Shown here: piece after piece, positions 18,021-27,085 of the stretch
How positions within the stretch are numbered: position 1 is the first letter of the stretch
Layout of the letters: each line of letters begins with the position of its first letter
Assembly (NCBI GenBank): GCA_009664345.1
Contig: CP043547.1
Span: 2,008,709-2,072,708 of the forward strand
DNA from: Planctomycetales bacterium 10988
Lineage (GTDB): Bacteria > Planctomycetota > Planctomycetia > Pirellulales > Pb10988
DNA: 64,000 nt
Direction: 5' to 3'
Made by a program: the position numbers and the translations under genes
Notes under the pieces: model-generated
Told to the model about the DNA's origin: nothing
The model's database searches: none
What the model saw: the letters and a program-made list of their open reading frames with translations, nothing else

Positions 18021-18408
18021 AATCTTATCCCGTACAGTTATCGAAAGTCAAGCGGATGAGCTTCACTATTTTTAGATTAATCAAAAAATTAACCACATCC
18101 TTAACTTTTCTCTGATTCGCCATAGATATAGTGGCCATATCTCCCCCTTCCCGTCTAAACTACCAATATAAAATCTTCTTTCTAGATTGCCGAGATTGTA
18201 GGTATGCAGCAGAAACTTCCAGACATCGCAATCATTTTCAGTATAAAATTTTACCTAAATTACTTGAATTACCAAAACGCTTGAATTATTCTGCGACGAG
18301 AAGGTTCTGCTTGAAAGCAACGTCTCAGCCCTGAACGTTTTGGGGCGGTTGCCTTACAAGCCTTTAGTTTTGATACCTGCTTTTTGAAGGTAGGGGGGTA
18401 CGAAGTCG
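18021..18408. other. Divergent intergenic region
   Basis: This 388-base A+T-rich region separates the minus-strand metal-uptake operon from the TIGR03000 gene. It should contain promoters in both directions. The only clear element is the AGGGGGG Shine-Dalgarno stretch at about 18392-18398 for the gene starting at 18409. A 67-codon open frame at 18131-18334 has no ribosome-binding site and no family signature. I see no RNA gene. Confidence 0.4.
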
Positions 18409-19455
18409 ATGAAGTTGACTCTCAAACGTACATTGGGCTTGGCTGCGGTTTGCGTCGCGCTGAGCGCTTGGAGTGCCACGCCCGCGATGGCCGGCCATGG
18501 TTCTTCGGGTTCGAGTGGTTCCTCGGGCTCCTGGGGATCGCATGGTAGCAGCGGTTCGAGTGGTTCGAGCGGCTCCAGTGGTTCTTGGGGATCGCACGGG
18601 TCTTCCGGTTCCTCGGGCTCGCATGGCAAGGTTCACTATTCCTCTTATGGAAGCAGTGGATCGAGCGGTTCGAGCGGCTCTTGGGGAAGCTCGGGCAGCT
18701 CCGGTTCTTATGGAACAACCCATTACTGGGGAAGCCCTGGTAGCTATGGTTCCTACGGCGGTGGCGTGATCTACTCCACCGAATCCTATGATGGTGATGC
18801 TTATCGTCCGGAAATTCCCGATGGAGAAGCTCCTCCGAAGCCTGTGCCCAACGAAGCCCGTCTTCACCCGGCTTATGGTGCCGATCGCACTCAAGTCATG
18901 TTGACCGTCGAAGTTCCTGAAGAAGCCAAAGTTTACGTCAATGGGGCGTTGACCCGTAGCGAAGGCTCCGTTCGTCGCTATCGTTCCAATGGCGTTGAAG
19001 AAGGAAAAGCTTATCTCTACGAAATCCGTGCCGAATTCGAACGTGATGGCCAATTGGTCACCGAAGAGAAATCGGTCCAGGTGATCGCTGGAGAAGAAGC
19101 AACCTTGCAATTCGAAGGAACTTCGCAAATCGCACGACAACCCAATCCGCGAACCGCCGCCAAGCCGGAACGCACTCGCGAATTGAGCCGTCAAACCTCG
19201 CTGATCTTGCAAGTGCCGGATCATGCCAAGGTCTATTTGGCCGGGCAATTGACGACCAGCACCGGAACGGAACGCCATTTCTCGACCCAATCGCTTCCCA
19301 ATGGACAACGTTGGGCGGAATATCCCGTGCGAGTGGAAGTTGAAGAAAACGGCCGAACGCTCGTCGCTGAAAAGACCGTGACTTTAGTCGCTGGAACCAC
19401 CAAGCGTCTTTCATTGAATCAAAATGAAGTCGCCTACCTGGCTTCGCGTAACTAG
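18409..19455 (+). CDS. Secreted Gly/Ser-rich protein with two TIGR03000 domains
   Basis: A 348-residue exported protein. The signal peptide covers residues 1-28 (cleavage at AMA-G). Residues ~29-115 are almost only Gly and Ser in GSSGSSGSWGSHG-type repeats with interspersed Trp, His and Tyr. Two copies of a planctomycete-associated domain (TIGR03000-like) follow at ~160-235 and ~262-338, each beginning with a beta strand of the type VPxxAKVYxxG and ending in a VxAGxxxxL strand. Such proteins are found in planctomycete envelopes and their role is unknown. A strong Shine-Dalgarno sequence precedes the ATG, and a clean terminator follows. Confidence 0.9.
   Translation: MKLTLKRTLGLAAVCVALSAWSATPAMAGHGSSGSSGSSGSWGSHGSSGSSGSSGSSGSWGSHGSSGSSGSHGKVHYSSYGSSGSSGSSGSWGSSGSSGSYGTTHYWGSPGSYGSYGGGVIYSTESYDGDAYRPEIPDGEAPPKPVPNEARLHPAYGADRTQVMLTVEVPEEAKVYVNGALTRSEGSVRRYRSNGVEEGKAYLYEIRAEFERDGQLVTEEKSVQVIAGEEATLQFEGTSQIARQPNPRTAAKPERTRELSRQTSLILQVPDHAKVYLAGQLTTSTGTERHFSTQSLPNGQRWAEYPVRVEVEENGRTLVAEKTVTLVAGTTKRLSLNQNEVAYLASRN
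18493..18760 (+). repeat. Low-complexity Gly-Ser coding repeat
   Basis: The DNA for residues ~29-115 of the secreted protein repeats 6- to 9-base units coding Gly-Ser-Ser and Gly-Ser-Trp, such as GGTTCGAGTGGTTC. Codons vary between units, so purifying selection on the protein rather than recent slippage probably maintains it. It is in frame, and units are too short and too degenerate for a CRISPR array. Confidence 0.85.
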
Positions 19456-19539
19456 CCGATAAAATGCCTCTGCCAAAGAGGTTAAATCTAACCATAGCAA
19501 ACGTGTACCTGTCTCGTTTGGTTGGGATAGATGCCTAAG

Positions 19540-19575
19540 TCCTTGTACGGTCTCTTGCCGTACAAGGATTTTTTT
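19540..19575 (+). terminator. Rho-independent terminator after the TIGR03000 gene
   Basis: An 11-bp perfect stem (19540-19550 with 19558-19568), a 7-base loop and a run of seven T residues form a textbook intrinsic terminator 85 bases after the stop codon at 19455. Confidence 0.93.
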
Positions 19576-19684
19576 ATGGAATTCTCTGGAAAAAATTTTG
19601 CCTGCCTTCCCAGGAAAAAGCTATCTTTCAAACAGAATCGACAAGTGAAATTTGAACGAAAGCCGTTTTCTGTGAGGTCTTCGC

Positions 19685-20380
19685 ATGGCGCCACCCTCTG
19701 AATCAACCCCCACTTCTCGCAAGAGAAAAAAGAAGCAACAAGCACCATCTCCCTATCAATGGAGCCCCTGGTTTCGCGGAGTGGTCACTCTCTTCTTACT
19801 CTGGCACTGCGGAGCCGTGCTGCTGGGTCCGACGACTGTATGGCCGGCTCCACGCTTGTTTCGCACTGATTTGGTTCAGCTTTACCAGCCGTATTTGGAA
19901 TGCTTCTACTTAACGAATGGCTATCGCTTTTTTGCCCCGAATCCTGGTCCGAGCCATCTTTTGCACTGGGAATTGACCAAGGCCGATGGGAGTCAAGAAA
20001 CTGGTTTTCTGCCCGATAAAGAGAAACATTGGCCCCGCTTGTTTTATCACCGTCATTTTATGCTGAGTGAAAAAGTCGAAGGCGGCCCTCCTCTTTGGCG
20101 AGAAAGTTATGCCCGGCATCTCTTGCTGAAACACGATGCCCAAGAGGTGAAGCTTTCGCTGGAACGGCATTACCTTCCACGGATGCATGAGATTCGCGAA
20201 GGGCTCGATCCGAACGATGCCTCCTATTACGAACGAATCTCACTGGGCAATTTTCGGGTCAATGAAGATCAGGAAGCCGTCCTCCTTCCCCCCGAAGAAG
20301 ACCTCCCCACCCAGCCACCAGCGACTAGCTCCAACCAGGAATCGAACGACCAACCAGAGCAAGAAGGGGAAGCAGAATGA
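19685..20380 (+). CDS. HTTM-partner membrane protein
   Basis: A 231-residue protein with a basic N-terminus (KRKKKQ), one transmembrane helix (~31-50) and a soluble remainder ending in an acidic, Gln/Pro-rich tail. It shows a conserved-looking segment with YRFFAPNPGPSHLLHW. It overlaps the HTTM gene by 4 bases (ATGA), so the two are translationally coupled and probably work as a unit. In other planctomycetes similar proteins lie next to HTTM genes, according to my recollection of the family. No enzymatic motif is visible and the function is unknown. Confidence 0.8.
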   Translation: MAPPSESTPTSRKRKKKQQAPSPYQWSPWFRGVVTLFLLWHCGAVLLGPTTVWPAPRLFRTDLVQLYQPYLECFYLTNGYRFFAPNPGPSHLLHWELTKADGSQETGFLPDKEKHWPRLFYHRHFMLSEKVEGGPPLWRESYARHLLLKHDAQEVKLSLERHYLPRMHEIREGLDPNDASYYERISLGNFRVNEDQEAVLLPPEEDLPTQPPATSSNQESNDQPEQEGEAE

Positions 20381-21531
20381 ACGTGATCCTCCAATATTTT
20401 CGCGATCTCAAAGAGAATACGGTCAGCGGTTGGAATCGCTTTTGGTTTACTCCGACCGATCCGGCCACATTAGGCATGATTCGTATTTTCACTGGAATGA
20501 TGCTTGTCTATACGCATCTTGTCTGGGGAATCGCGATGGCGGATTTCTTTGGCCCCGAAGGTTGGCTCTCTGTCGATGCCGTCGATGCCTTCCGAGTCCG
20601 AGTGAATTATGAAACCGCCGATAGTTCTTTCTTCCCCATCAATCCCACGGTCGCCGGTACGCCGGCCGCGGAAGAGGCCACTCCTGGTTTGGGGCTAACC
20701 CCTTCGCCGTTTCTTATCTGGGATTCCCCGGCGGTCATGTGGAGCGTGCATGTCTTTTCCATTGTTGCCATGCTCCTCTTTACGCTGGGTCTGTGGACCC
20801 GTGTGACAAGTGTGCTGGCCTTTGCTTGTGCCTTGTTTTATGTGCATCGCGTCCCGGCAGCGACCTTTGGCCTCGATCAAATTAATGTGATGCTCACGAT
20901 GTATTTGATGCTTGGCCCGAGTGGTGCGGCTTATTCTTTGGATCGTCTCTTTGCTAGACGACGTTGGGTTCGACAAGGCAACGATATTGAAAGTTTCCCC
21001 AATCCGCCGCTGACCGGGGCGAACTTTTCCATTCGCCTGATGCAGTTCCATATGTGCGTGATATATTTCTTCGCAGGTACTGCCAAGCTGGCCGGGGAGA
21101 ATTGGTGGGATGGGACCGCGATTTGGATGGCCATGGCCAACGGTGAATACTCAACGCTCAATATGTTCTGGATCGCGTGGTATCCCTGGATTAGTGATCT
21201 ACTCACAGAAGGAACCGTGTGGTGGGAACTTTCCTATTGTGTTCTCATCTGGCCGCGATTGACCCGCCCGATCGTCTTGTTCTTCGGCGTGTTGATGCAC
21301 ATCGGCATCGGTATCGGGATGGGCATGATGACCTTTGCTCTGATCATGATCATCGGCAATGGAGCCTTTGTTTCACCGGCTTTGGTGCGTGGTTGTCTGG
21401 AATGGCTAAAAGCACTTTTTGGAAGATCTCAAACAAGCGGAGTACAAGAAGAAACTCTCCTCTCCGAAAGCCCTTCGCAGAAATCCCCCAAAGCCGGCAA
21501 AAAGAATGCAGCCTTAGCCAACGCCCAGTAA
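20377..21531 (+). CDS. HTTM domain membrane protein
   Basis: A 384-residue multispanning protein with about six to eight transmembrane helices. It carries the HTTM signature, including QFHMCVIYFFAGTAKL followed by WWDGTAIW and a late GIGIGMGMM helix. HTTM domains are related to vitamin-K-dependent gamma-glutamyl carboxylase, but most bacterial members have no proven activity. It is coupled to a single-helix partner gene by a 4-base overlap. The C-terminal ~40 residues are polar and basic. Carboxylase activity should not be assumed. Confidence 0.9.
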   Translation: MNVILQYFRDLKENTVSGWNRFWFTPTDPATLGMIRIFTGMMLVYTHLVWGIAMADFFGPEGWLSVDAVDAFRVRVNYETADSSFFPINPTVAGTPAAEEATPGLGLTPSPFLIWDSPAVMWSVHVFSIVAMLLFTLGLWTRVTSVLAFACALFYVHRVPAATFGLDQINVMLTMYLMLGPSGAAYSLDRLFARRRWVRQGNDIESFPNPPLTGANFSIRLMQFHMCVIYFFAGTAKLAGENWWDGTAIWMAMANGEYSTLNMFWIAWYPWISDLLTEGTVWWELSYCVLIWPRLTRPIVLFFGVLMHIGIGIGMGMMTFALIMIIGNGAFVSPALVRGCLEWLKALFGRSQTSGVQEETLLSESPSQKSPKAGKKNAALANAQ

Positions 21532-21560
21532 ACAAGAAAATCTAAAAGTACTTTTCGAGA

Positions 21561-23225
21561 TTACGAAGTCACTTCGGATCGGAAGAACAAATCTTCCTCT
21601 GGATTGAATTGACGTAGGATTTTGAGCCCGACATGCATGGCCACCATCTGATCGGGCTCAAAGTGCTTCCAGCTTCCGCTTTGCGGTTTCCAGAGAATTT
21701 GCCCATCTTCATCGAGAATCAAATAGCCCGGCTCCTCTTCGTAAACGGCTCCGAAAAGATAAAAGATCTGCCCAAAGAAGTCCACCACTCGTAACAGGGC
21801 AGGGGACTTGTAACCTTTCTCAATCAGCCACACTTCGGACTCTTGGATCTGCTGACGATATTGTTCCGCGACCTCTTGCGGTTTGAAGCTTTGAATTTCG
21901 TCATGTTCGGTCTGCCAGCCACAATACAGCCCGTAGAGTTCGGCAAGCGAAAGATCATCGACCGGCATTCGCAAACTGTAGGTCAACGGCCCGACGATGC
22001 CGACGCGATTCAACTCGCCTTGCGGAAATTGATAGGTATAATCAAAGAGAAAACATTCGGTCGCCATCTCACTCCCCGGCCAACGGAGCGTGCGTTGATC
22101 GAGGCAATCGAACTGTGTCGGCGGAAAACCATACTGCGAAGGTTGCGAGAGAAAGAGGGCCAATTCGCCCTCCGCCCGAGCCACCGGGCTGCGATGCTCT
22201 TCGGGAATCTCGTCCGCTTTCTCTAACTCTTCCAAGTAAGAAATCGCCCGGAGACGACTTCCGGGGTCGGCGGACAACTCAAGTAAAATCTCCACCCCGG
22301 TGTTTTCTTCAAGACGACCCAAGGCCACGGCGGCCTCCGCTCGCAAGCGTCGATGACCGATATCGAGGGCTTTTCGCAAGACGCCGACGTGTTCTTTTTT
22401 CCCGAGCCAACCCAAGGCATCCGCGGTCGCGACTCCCAAACCGACGGCATGGGCAACCATCTCACTGAGTTGTTGGGCGTTGTCAGCATACTCGGTGGGG
22501 TGTTCTTCCAGCCGCCTCATATGCTCAGCAAGTTCGGAAAAGAGCGAGGCCAACTGATCCGCTCGCCCCGCGGCAGGGTGGTTCTCGACTTGCCCGGTCC
22601 TTCGCAGATGATTGGCGAGGTCCAACACCGGCGTGGCGACTCTCTCATGGGCAAGGGCCCCGAACAAGGCCGGATAGAGACAATCGACAGGAAGGTCCTT
22701 TTGCTGAAAAAGTGGCGTGAACGACAAATCCACCTGGGCATCTTTCGCTGGCGGATCGCTGACGATCAAGTCCACGAAAGTCTTCAATGCGAAGGTCGTT
22801 CCGCAACCCGCAAGCAATGCGAGAATCTGATGTCGCTCTGGATGTTCTTTCCCGAGGCTGCGATAAATCTCCGCCAAGCGAGCGATCGTCGCTTCGAGCT
22901 GTGCGGTGTATTCGTTCTTTTGCTCAAGCGTCTGCCGCAAATGCTGCGGAACTCGCTGAAGTTGGGCCACAATCGGGCGAATCAACGCGGACAACACCAC
23001 CGAACGCTGCTCAGACTCCGCCGGCCACTTGGCCAATAATTCCCCCAGTCCAGCAAGCAGATCATTCCACAAGGGCAGGGGAGGGGCCGAAAGCTGAGGC
23101 AAGACATGGACCAGGGCTTTGCGTCGTTCAGGATCAAGATCGGTAAAAATGGAGATGCCGGCCAAGACACTCTCCCAAGGAGTCGCCACGGGTTCCCTCG
23201 AATTCGAATTAGGGTAGTCGGTCAA
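21561..23225 (-). CDS. HEAT-repeat-like protein of unknown function
   Basis: A 554-residue, probably cytoplasmic protein without signal peptide or membrane segment. Residues ~70-330 are helical and contain HEAT/armadillo-like units, such as RRLRAEAAVALGRLEENTG, which suggest a protein-binding scaffold. The C-terminal ~200 residues form a separate, beta-containing domain with several Trp and Tyr residues (for example LYGLYCGWQTEHDEI) that I do not recognise. It stands alone and convergently faces the HTTM gene. Small A/T palindromes flank it (AAAAGTACTTTT at 21544-21555 and a related hairpin near 23236-23249). No catalytic motif is evident. Confidence 0.75.
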   Translation of the reverse strand: MTDYPNSNSREPVATPWESVLAGISIFTDLDPERRKALVHVLPQLSAPPLPLWNDLLAGLGELLAKWPAESEQRSVVLSALIRPIVAQLQRVPQHLRQTLEQKNEYTAQLEATIARLAEIYRSLGKEHPERHQILALLAGCGTTFALKTFVDLIVSDPPAKDAQVDLSFTPLFQQKDLPVDCLYPALFGALAHERVATPVLDLANHLRRTGQVENHPAAGRADQLASLFSELAEHMRRLEEHPTEYADNAQQLSEMVAHAVGLGVATADALGWLGKKEHVGVLRKALDIGHRRLRAEAAVALGRLEENTGVEILLELSADPGSRLRAISYLEELEKADEIPEEHRSPVARAEGELALFLSQPSQYGFPPTQFDCLDQRTLRWPGSEMATECFLFDYTYQFPQGELNRVGIVGPLTYSLRMPVDDLSLAELYGLYCGWQTEHDEIQSFKPQEVAEQYRQQIQESEVWLIEKGYKSPALLRVVDFFGQIFYLFGAVYEEEPGYLILDEDGQILWKPQSGSWKHFEPDQMVAMHVGLKILRQFNPEEDLFFRSEVTS

Positions 23226-23247
23226 TGAATTTATTAAAAAGTGCTTT

Positions 23248-24294
23248 TTATGAGCCCGTTGTAAAGTGATCAGTCAGGAAGGTCGCGGTTTCGTCCCAGT
23301 AATCGGCGGCCTCCGAAAAATTGACTTCCATCGCTTTGACGGTGCGAGGCGTCTCAATGCGAACGGGAATTGCCTCCGGCTCAAAGAGCGGAATCTGAGC
23401 ACTTGGGCCTTCCGCCAATTTCGCTTCGACCTCGGGACTCAGCAAATAATCCACGAGCTTACGGGCGGCTTCGGGGTGCGGGCCGCCTTCGATGATCGCC
23501 AGGGTATTGGGAATAAAGAGAGTGCCGAGTTCGCCTTCTTCCCGATCAAGATAGATAATTTCTACCGGCTGGCCTGCTTCCAGGACCCCGATGGCGTCAT
23601 CAGTATCAGTCAGCCCCATCGGAACTTTTCCTTGAGCGACGGCCAGAGCAACTTGTTTATTTCCTGAAAGGACTTGCACTTCGTTTTCTTTCAAACTTGT
23701 AAAAAACGCTTTTGCCTTTTCCGGTCCCCAAGCCGCGAACAAGCAAGCCGCATGCGTCGCAGTCGTTCCAAAAAGTGGTTTTGCGATTGCAACTTGGCCT
23801 TTATATTCCGGCTTGATTAAATCTTCGATCGAGCTTGGTCGAGCCTCTTCGGCAAGTTGATCACGATTGACAATCAATATTCTCGCCCGAGCGGCGAAGC
23901 CATGCCACGTGCCATCTTCCGCCTGAAAAGCTTCCGGATAATCTTCCGCTTGGACAGGTCGATAAGAAGCCAACAGTTCCCGCTGATGCAACCGCAAGGT
24001 ATTGAGAATCTCATTATTCCAAAAAACATCCGCGCGGGGGCGGTCTGCTTCGGCAATCAAACTGTTCGCCAAACCGACGGTCTTCGTCGCTTCGGTATCG
24101 TATCGCGGCAAAACCACAATGCCGGTCTCTGCGGTAAAGTCCTCGAAGATCGGCTCAGAGAACTCGGTATCGAGGGCGGTATAAACCACCACCTCTTCGG
24201 TTTGCGGCGTCCAACAACCAATGGAAAGCAAACTAAAAAATCCGCAAATGATCAGGCCGGCTCTTGTTGCGTAATGCAATGGAAAGCTCCACAT
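23248..24294 (-). CDS. Extracellular solute-binding lipoprotein (ABC type, iron/anion-like)
   Basis: A 348-residue periplasmic binding protein with a lipobox LLSIGC near residues 22-27. The fold matches cluster D binding proteins of the Fe3+ (FutA/AfuA) and 2-aminoethylphosphonate kind, starting with VVVYTALD. It overlaps the agmatine deiminase gene by 43 bases on the same strand. A TTG at 24279 with GGAG eight bases upstream may be the true start. No permease or ATPase gene is next to it, so its transporter must be encoded elsewhere. The ligand is uncertain; the polyamine-enzyme neighbours suggest a polyamine, the fold suggests iron or an anion. Confidence 0.85.
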   Translation of the reverse strand: MWSFPLHYATRAGLIICGFFSLLSIGCWTPQTEEVVVYTALDTEFSEPIFEDFTAETGIVVLPRYDTEATKTVGLANSLIAEADRPRADVFWNNEILNTLRLHQRELLASYRPVQAEDYPEAFQAEDGTWHGFAARARILIVNRDQLAEEARPSSIEDLIKPEYKGQVAIAKPLFGTTATHAACLFAAWGPEKAKAFFTSLKENEVQVLSGNKQVALAVAQGKVPMGLTDTDDAIGVLEAGQPVEIIYLDREEGELGTLFIPNTLAIIEGGPHPEAARKLVDYLLSPEVEAKLAEGPSAQIPLFEPEAIPVRIETPRTVKAMEVNFSEAADYWDETATFLTDHFTTGS

Positions 24295-25289
24295 CCGTAA
24301 ACGAGTTCTCTGGCTGGGAGAAGGAAAACAGCGTGCTGGGGAAATAATCGTTGCAAAATTTCTCCCGCGACCGCATCCGCGGGGTCCTCGAAAGAAGGAA
24401 CGATCACCACACTCTTTCCAATATAAAAGTTTGCGTAACTGGCGGGAAGGCGGTGGCCCTCAGGAGCGAAGATCGGCCGCGGCATCGGCAACGGAATCAC
24501 TTCCAAGGCACGACCCCGGGCATCCGACAGTTGCATGAGATGTTGATAGTTGTCTTTTAATGCCTGGTAATTTTCATCTTGAGGGTCTTCCTCTAAGGCC
24601 GTTACGACCACACCGGGACAAACGAATCGCGTCAATTGATCGATGTGGCCGTCGGTATCATCGCCGGCTATTTCTCCTTGCAGCCAAATGATTTTGTCAA
24701 CCGAGAGATATTCTCGCAGGATCTCTTCAATCTCCTCCCGTTTGAGGTGTGGATTTCGATTGGGATTCAAAAGGCAATTCTCTGTTGTCAACAATGTCCC
24801 TTCGCCATCGGTTTCGACAGAACCACCTTCCATGACAATCCCTGGTTCAAATCGGCGATAATTCCCGAATCGGGCAATATATTTGGGAATGGCATCATCC
24901 GCATCATAGGGAGGAAACTTTTCACCCCAAGCATTGTACTTCCAATCAATCAAGGCCGCGGGAAGTCCGGCGTGACCTTTGAGAAAAGTCGGCCCACAAT
25001 CCCGAAGCCAAGCATCGTTGGTCGGACATTTATGGAAAATGATATTTTGGCGAATGATTTTGACCTGACCGTACGGCATCGGATGGCGGTTGTATTCTTC
25101 CTCGCTCACCAAGACCGAAACCCGTTCACTCCCCGATAGTGTATCCATCAACAGCCACCACAATCGCTGGATTGCCTCCAACGAATGCGGCCAGGTTTCG
25201 CGGTTATGCGGCCAAGAAAGCCAGGTCGCCTTGCGTTCCTCCCACTCGGCAGGAAAGCGGTAACCAAGTTCACGCGGAGTTGGAGGCAT
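24252..25289 (-). CDS. aguA: Agmatine deiminase
   Basis: A 345-residue enzyme of the PAD-type guanidino-group-modifying family, which converts agmatine to N-carbamoylputrescine and ammonia. Catalytic features include the acidic MEGGSVETDG segment, the histidine-aspartate site DDTDGHIDQ, and the C-terminal nucleophile in GCGAFHCITQQ. The enzyme is cytoplasmic. It is encoded next to an N-carbamoylputrescine amidase, giving the complete agmatine-to-putrescine route, and overlaps the binding-protein gene. Relatives that act on peptidyl arginine are a less likely alternative. Confidence 0.93.
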   Translation of the reverse strand: MPPTPRELGYRFPAEWEERKATWLSWPHNRETWPHSLEAIQRLWWLLMDTLSGSERVSVLVSEEEYNRHPMPYGQVKIIRQNIIFHKCPTNDAWLRDCGPTFLKGHAGLPAALIDWKYNAWGEKFPPYDADDAIPKYIARFGNYRRFEPGIVMEGGSVETDGEGTLLTTENCLLNPNRNPHLKREEIEEILREYLSVDKIIWLQGEIAGDDTDGHIDQLTRFVCPGVVVTALEEDPQDENYQALKDNYQHLMQLSDARGRALEVIPLPMPRPIFAPEGHRLPASYANFYIGKSVVIVPSFEDPADAVAGEILQRLFPQHAVFLLPARELVYGCGAFHCITQQEPA

Positions 25290-25322
25290 AGGTTTCTCGG
25301 CAACGATTGAACAATAAAAGAC

Positions 25323-26204
25323 TTATTTGTTGGAATCACCAAAGCGGTGGGCAAGTTGTTGATAGGCATCAATGCGGCGATCTCGCCAAAAGGGCCAATG
25401 TCGGCGGGCTTGTTCAATTTCTGGGCGAGAGCAGCGAACAACCAGCGTTGTCTCTTCGTGATGCGGGGCTTTCGCCAAGACATTCCCGTAAGGATCACTG
25501 ACAAAAGAACCGCCCCAAAAGTCGATGGATTCTTCCTTCCCGACGCGGTTCACCGCGGCGACGAACATGCCGTTGGCAATGGCATGACTCCGCATCATCG
25601 TTTCCCAGGCGTTGTGCTGACTCTCCCCCAAGGGGCCTTTTTCCTCTTCTTCCCAGCCGATCGCGGTTGGATAGAAGACCATTTCAGCTCCCTGCATGGC
25701 AGTTAAGCGGGCCGCTTCGGGAAACCATTGATCCCAACAAACGCACATTCCGACCTTGCCCACCGGCGTCGAAAACGCCTGAAATCCAAGATCGCCCGGG
25801 GTAAAATAAAACTTCTCGTAATAAAGTGGATCGTCGGGAATGTGCATCTTGCGATATCGCCCCGCCAGCTTGCCATCGGGACAAAGCAAAATCGACGTAT
25901 TGTGATAAATCCCGGCGGTACGGCGTTCAAACAGAGAGGCAACGATCGTGATCTTGAGATGTTTCGCCAACGTTGCCAAGCGATCGGAAATCGGACCGGG
26001 GATCGATTCCGCCTCGTTGAAACGGTCGTAATCCTCATGCTGGCAAGGATAGGTCGAAAGAAACAACTCCGGCAAGCAAACAATCTCCGCTCCCCGTTCG
26101 GCTGCATCTTGAAGGCCATGTTCCGCCCGCGCAAAGTTTTCCTCGCGATCGTTTGTACATCGCATCTGCACAAGCCCAAGGGAAAAAGTGGCGTCGTCCT
26201 TCAC
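25323..26204 (-). CDS. aguB: N-carbamoylputrescine amidase (carbon-nitrogen hydrolase)
   Basis: A ~293-residue nitrilase-superfamily enzyme that hydrolyses N-carbamoylputrescine to putrescine, carbon dioxide and ammonia. The Glu-Lys-Cys triad is visible as LPELFL, RYRKMHIPDD and CVCWDQWFPE. I chose a GTG start at 26204: the open frame continues upstream to 26351 but would overlap the divergent bioD start and has no family-like N-terminus. Its order with agmatine deiminase, on one strand and 33 bases apart, supports a shared operon. Other amidases of this superfamily are the main alternative. Confidence 0.9.
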   Translation of the reverse strand: MKDDATFSLGLVQMRCTNDREENFARAEHGLQDAAERGAEIVCLPELFLSTYPCQHEDYDRFNEAESIPGPISDRLATLAKHLKITIVASLFERRTAGIYHNTSILLCPDGKLAGRYRKMHIPDDPLYYEKFYFTPGDLGFQAFSTPVGKVGMCVCWDQWFPEAARLTAMQGAEMVFYPTAIGWEEEEKGPLGESQHNAWETMMRSHAIANGMFVAAVNRVGKEESIDFWGGSFVSDPYGNVLAKAPHHEETTLVVRCSRPEIEQARRHWPFWRDRRIDAYQQLAHRFGDSNK

Positions 26205-26344
26205 GTTGCTGCTTTCTTTGAGAAATTTCGCTGGATTGCCGGAAAAGGGAAGTCCTTTATTATAAAGAGTGAGGGGATTGCCGGAATGGGGCAAATGCGA
26301 AAAGATTGAGAGCTTTTCCCAAAGAACAAAACAAAGGAAGCTGA

Positions 26345-27045
<701 letters not shown>

Positions 27046-27085
27046 TTTCGTTGTTTTTCAAAAACTACTTTTTAGCTTTGTAGTC

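Noticed and set aside
18493..18760. CRISPR-like or satellite repeat in the Gly/Ser region
   Set aside because: Units are 6-9 bases, degenerate in codon choice, in frame, and within a clear signal-peptide protein; no spacers exist.
18364..19308. 314-codon minus-strand frame opposite the TIGR03000 gene
   Set aside because: Its length follows from the low-complexity Gly/Ser coding sequence; no start signals or domain.
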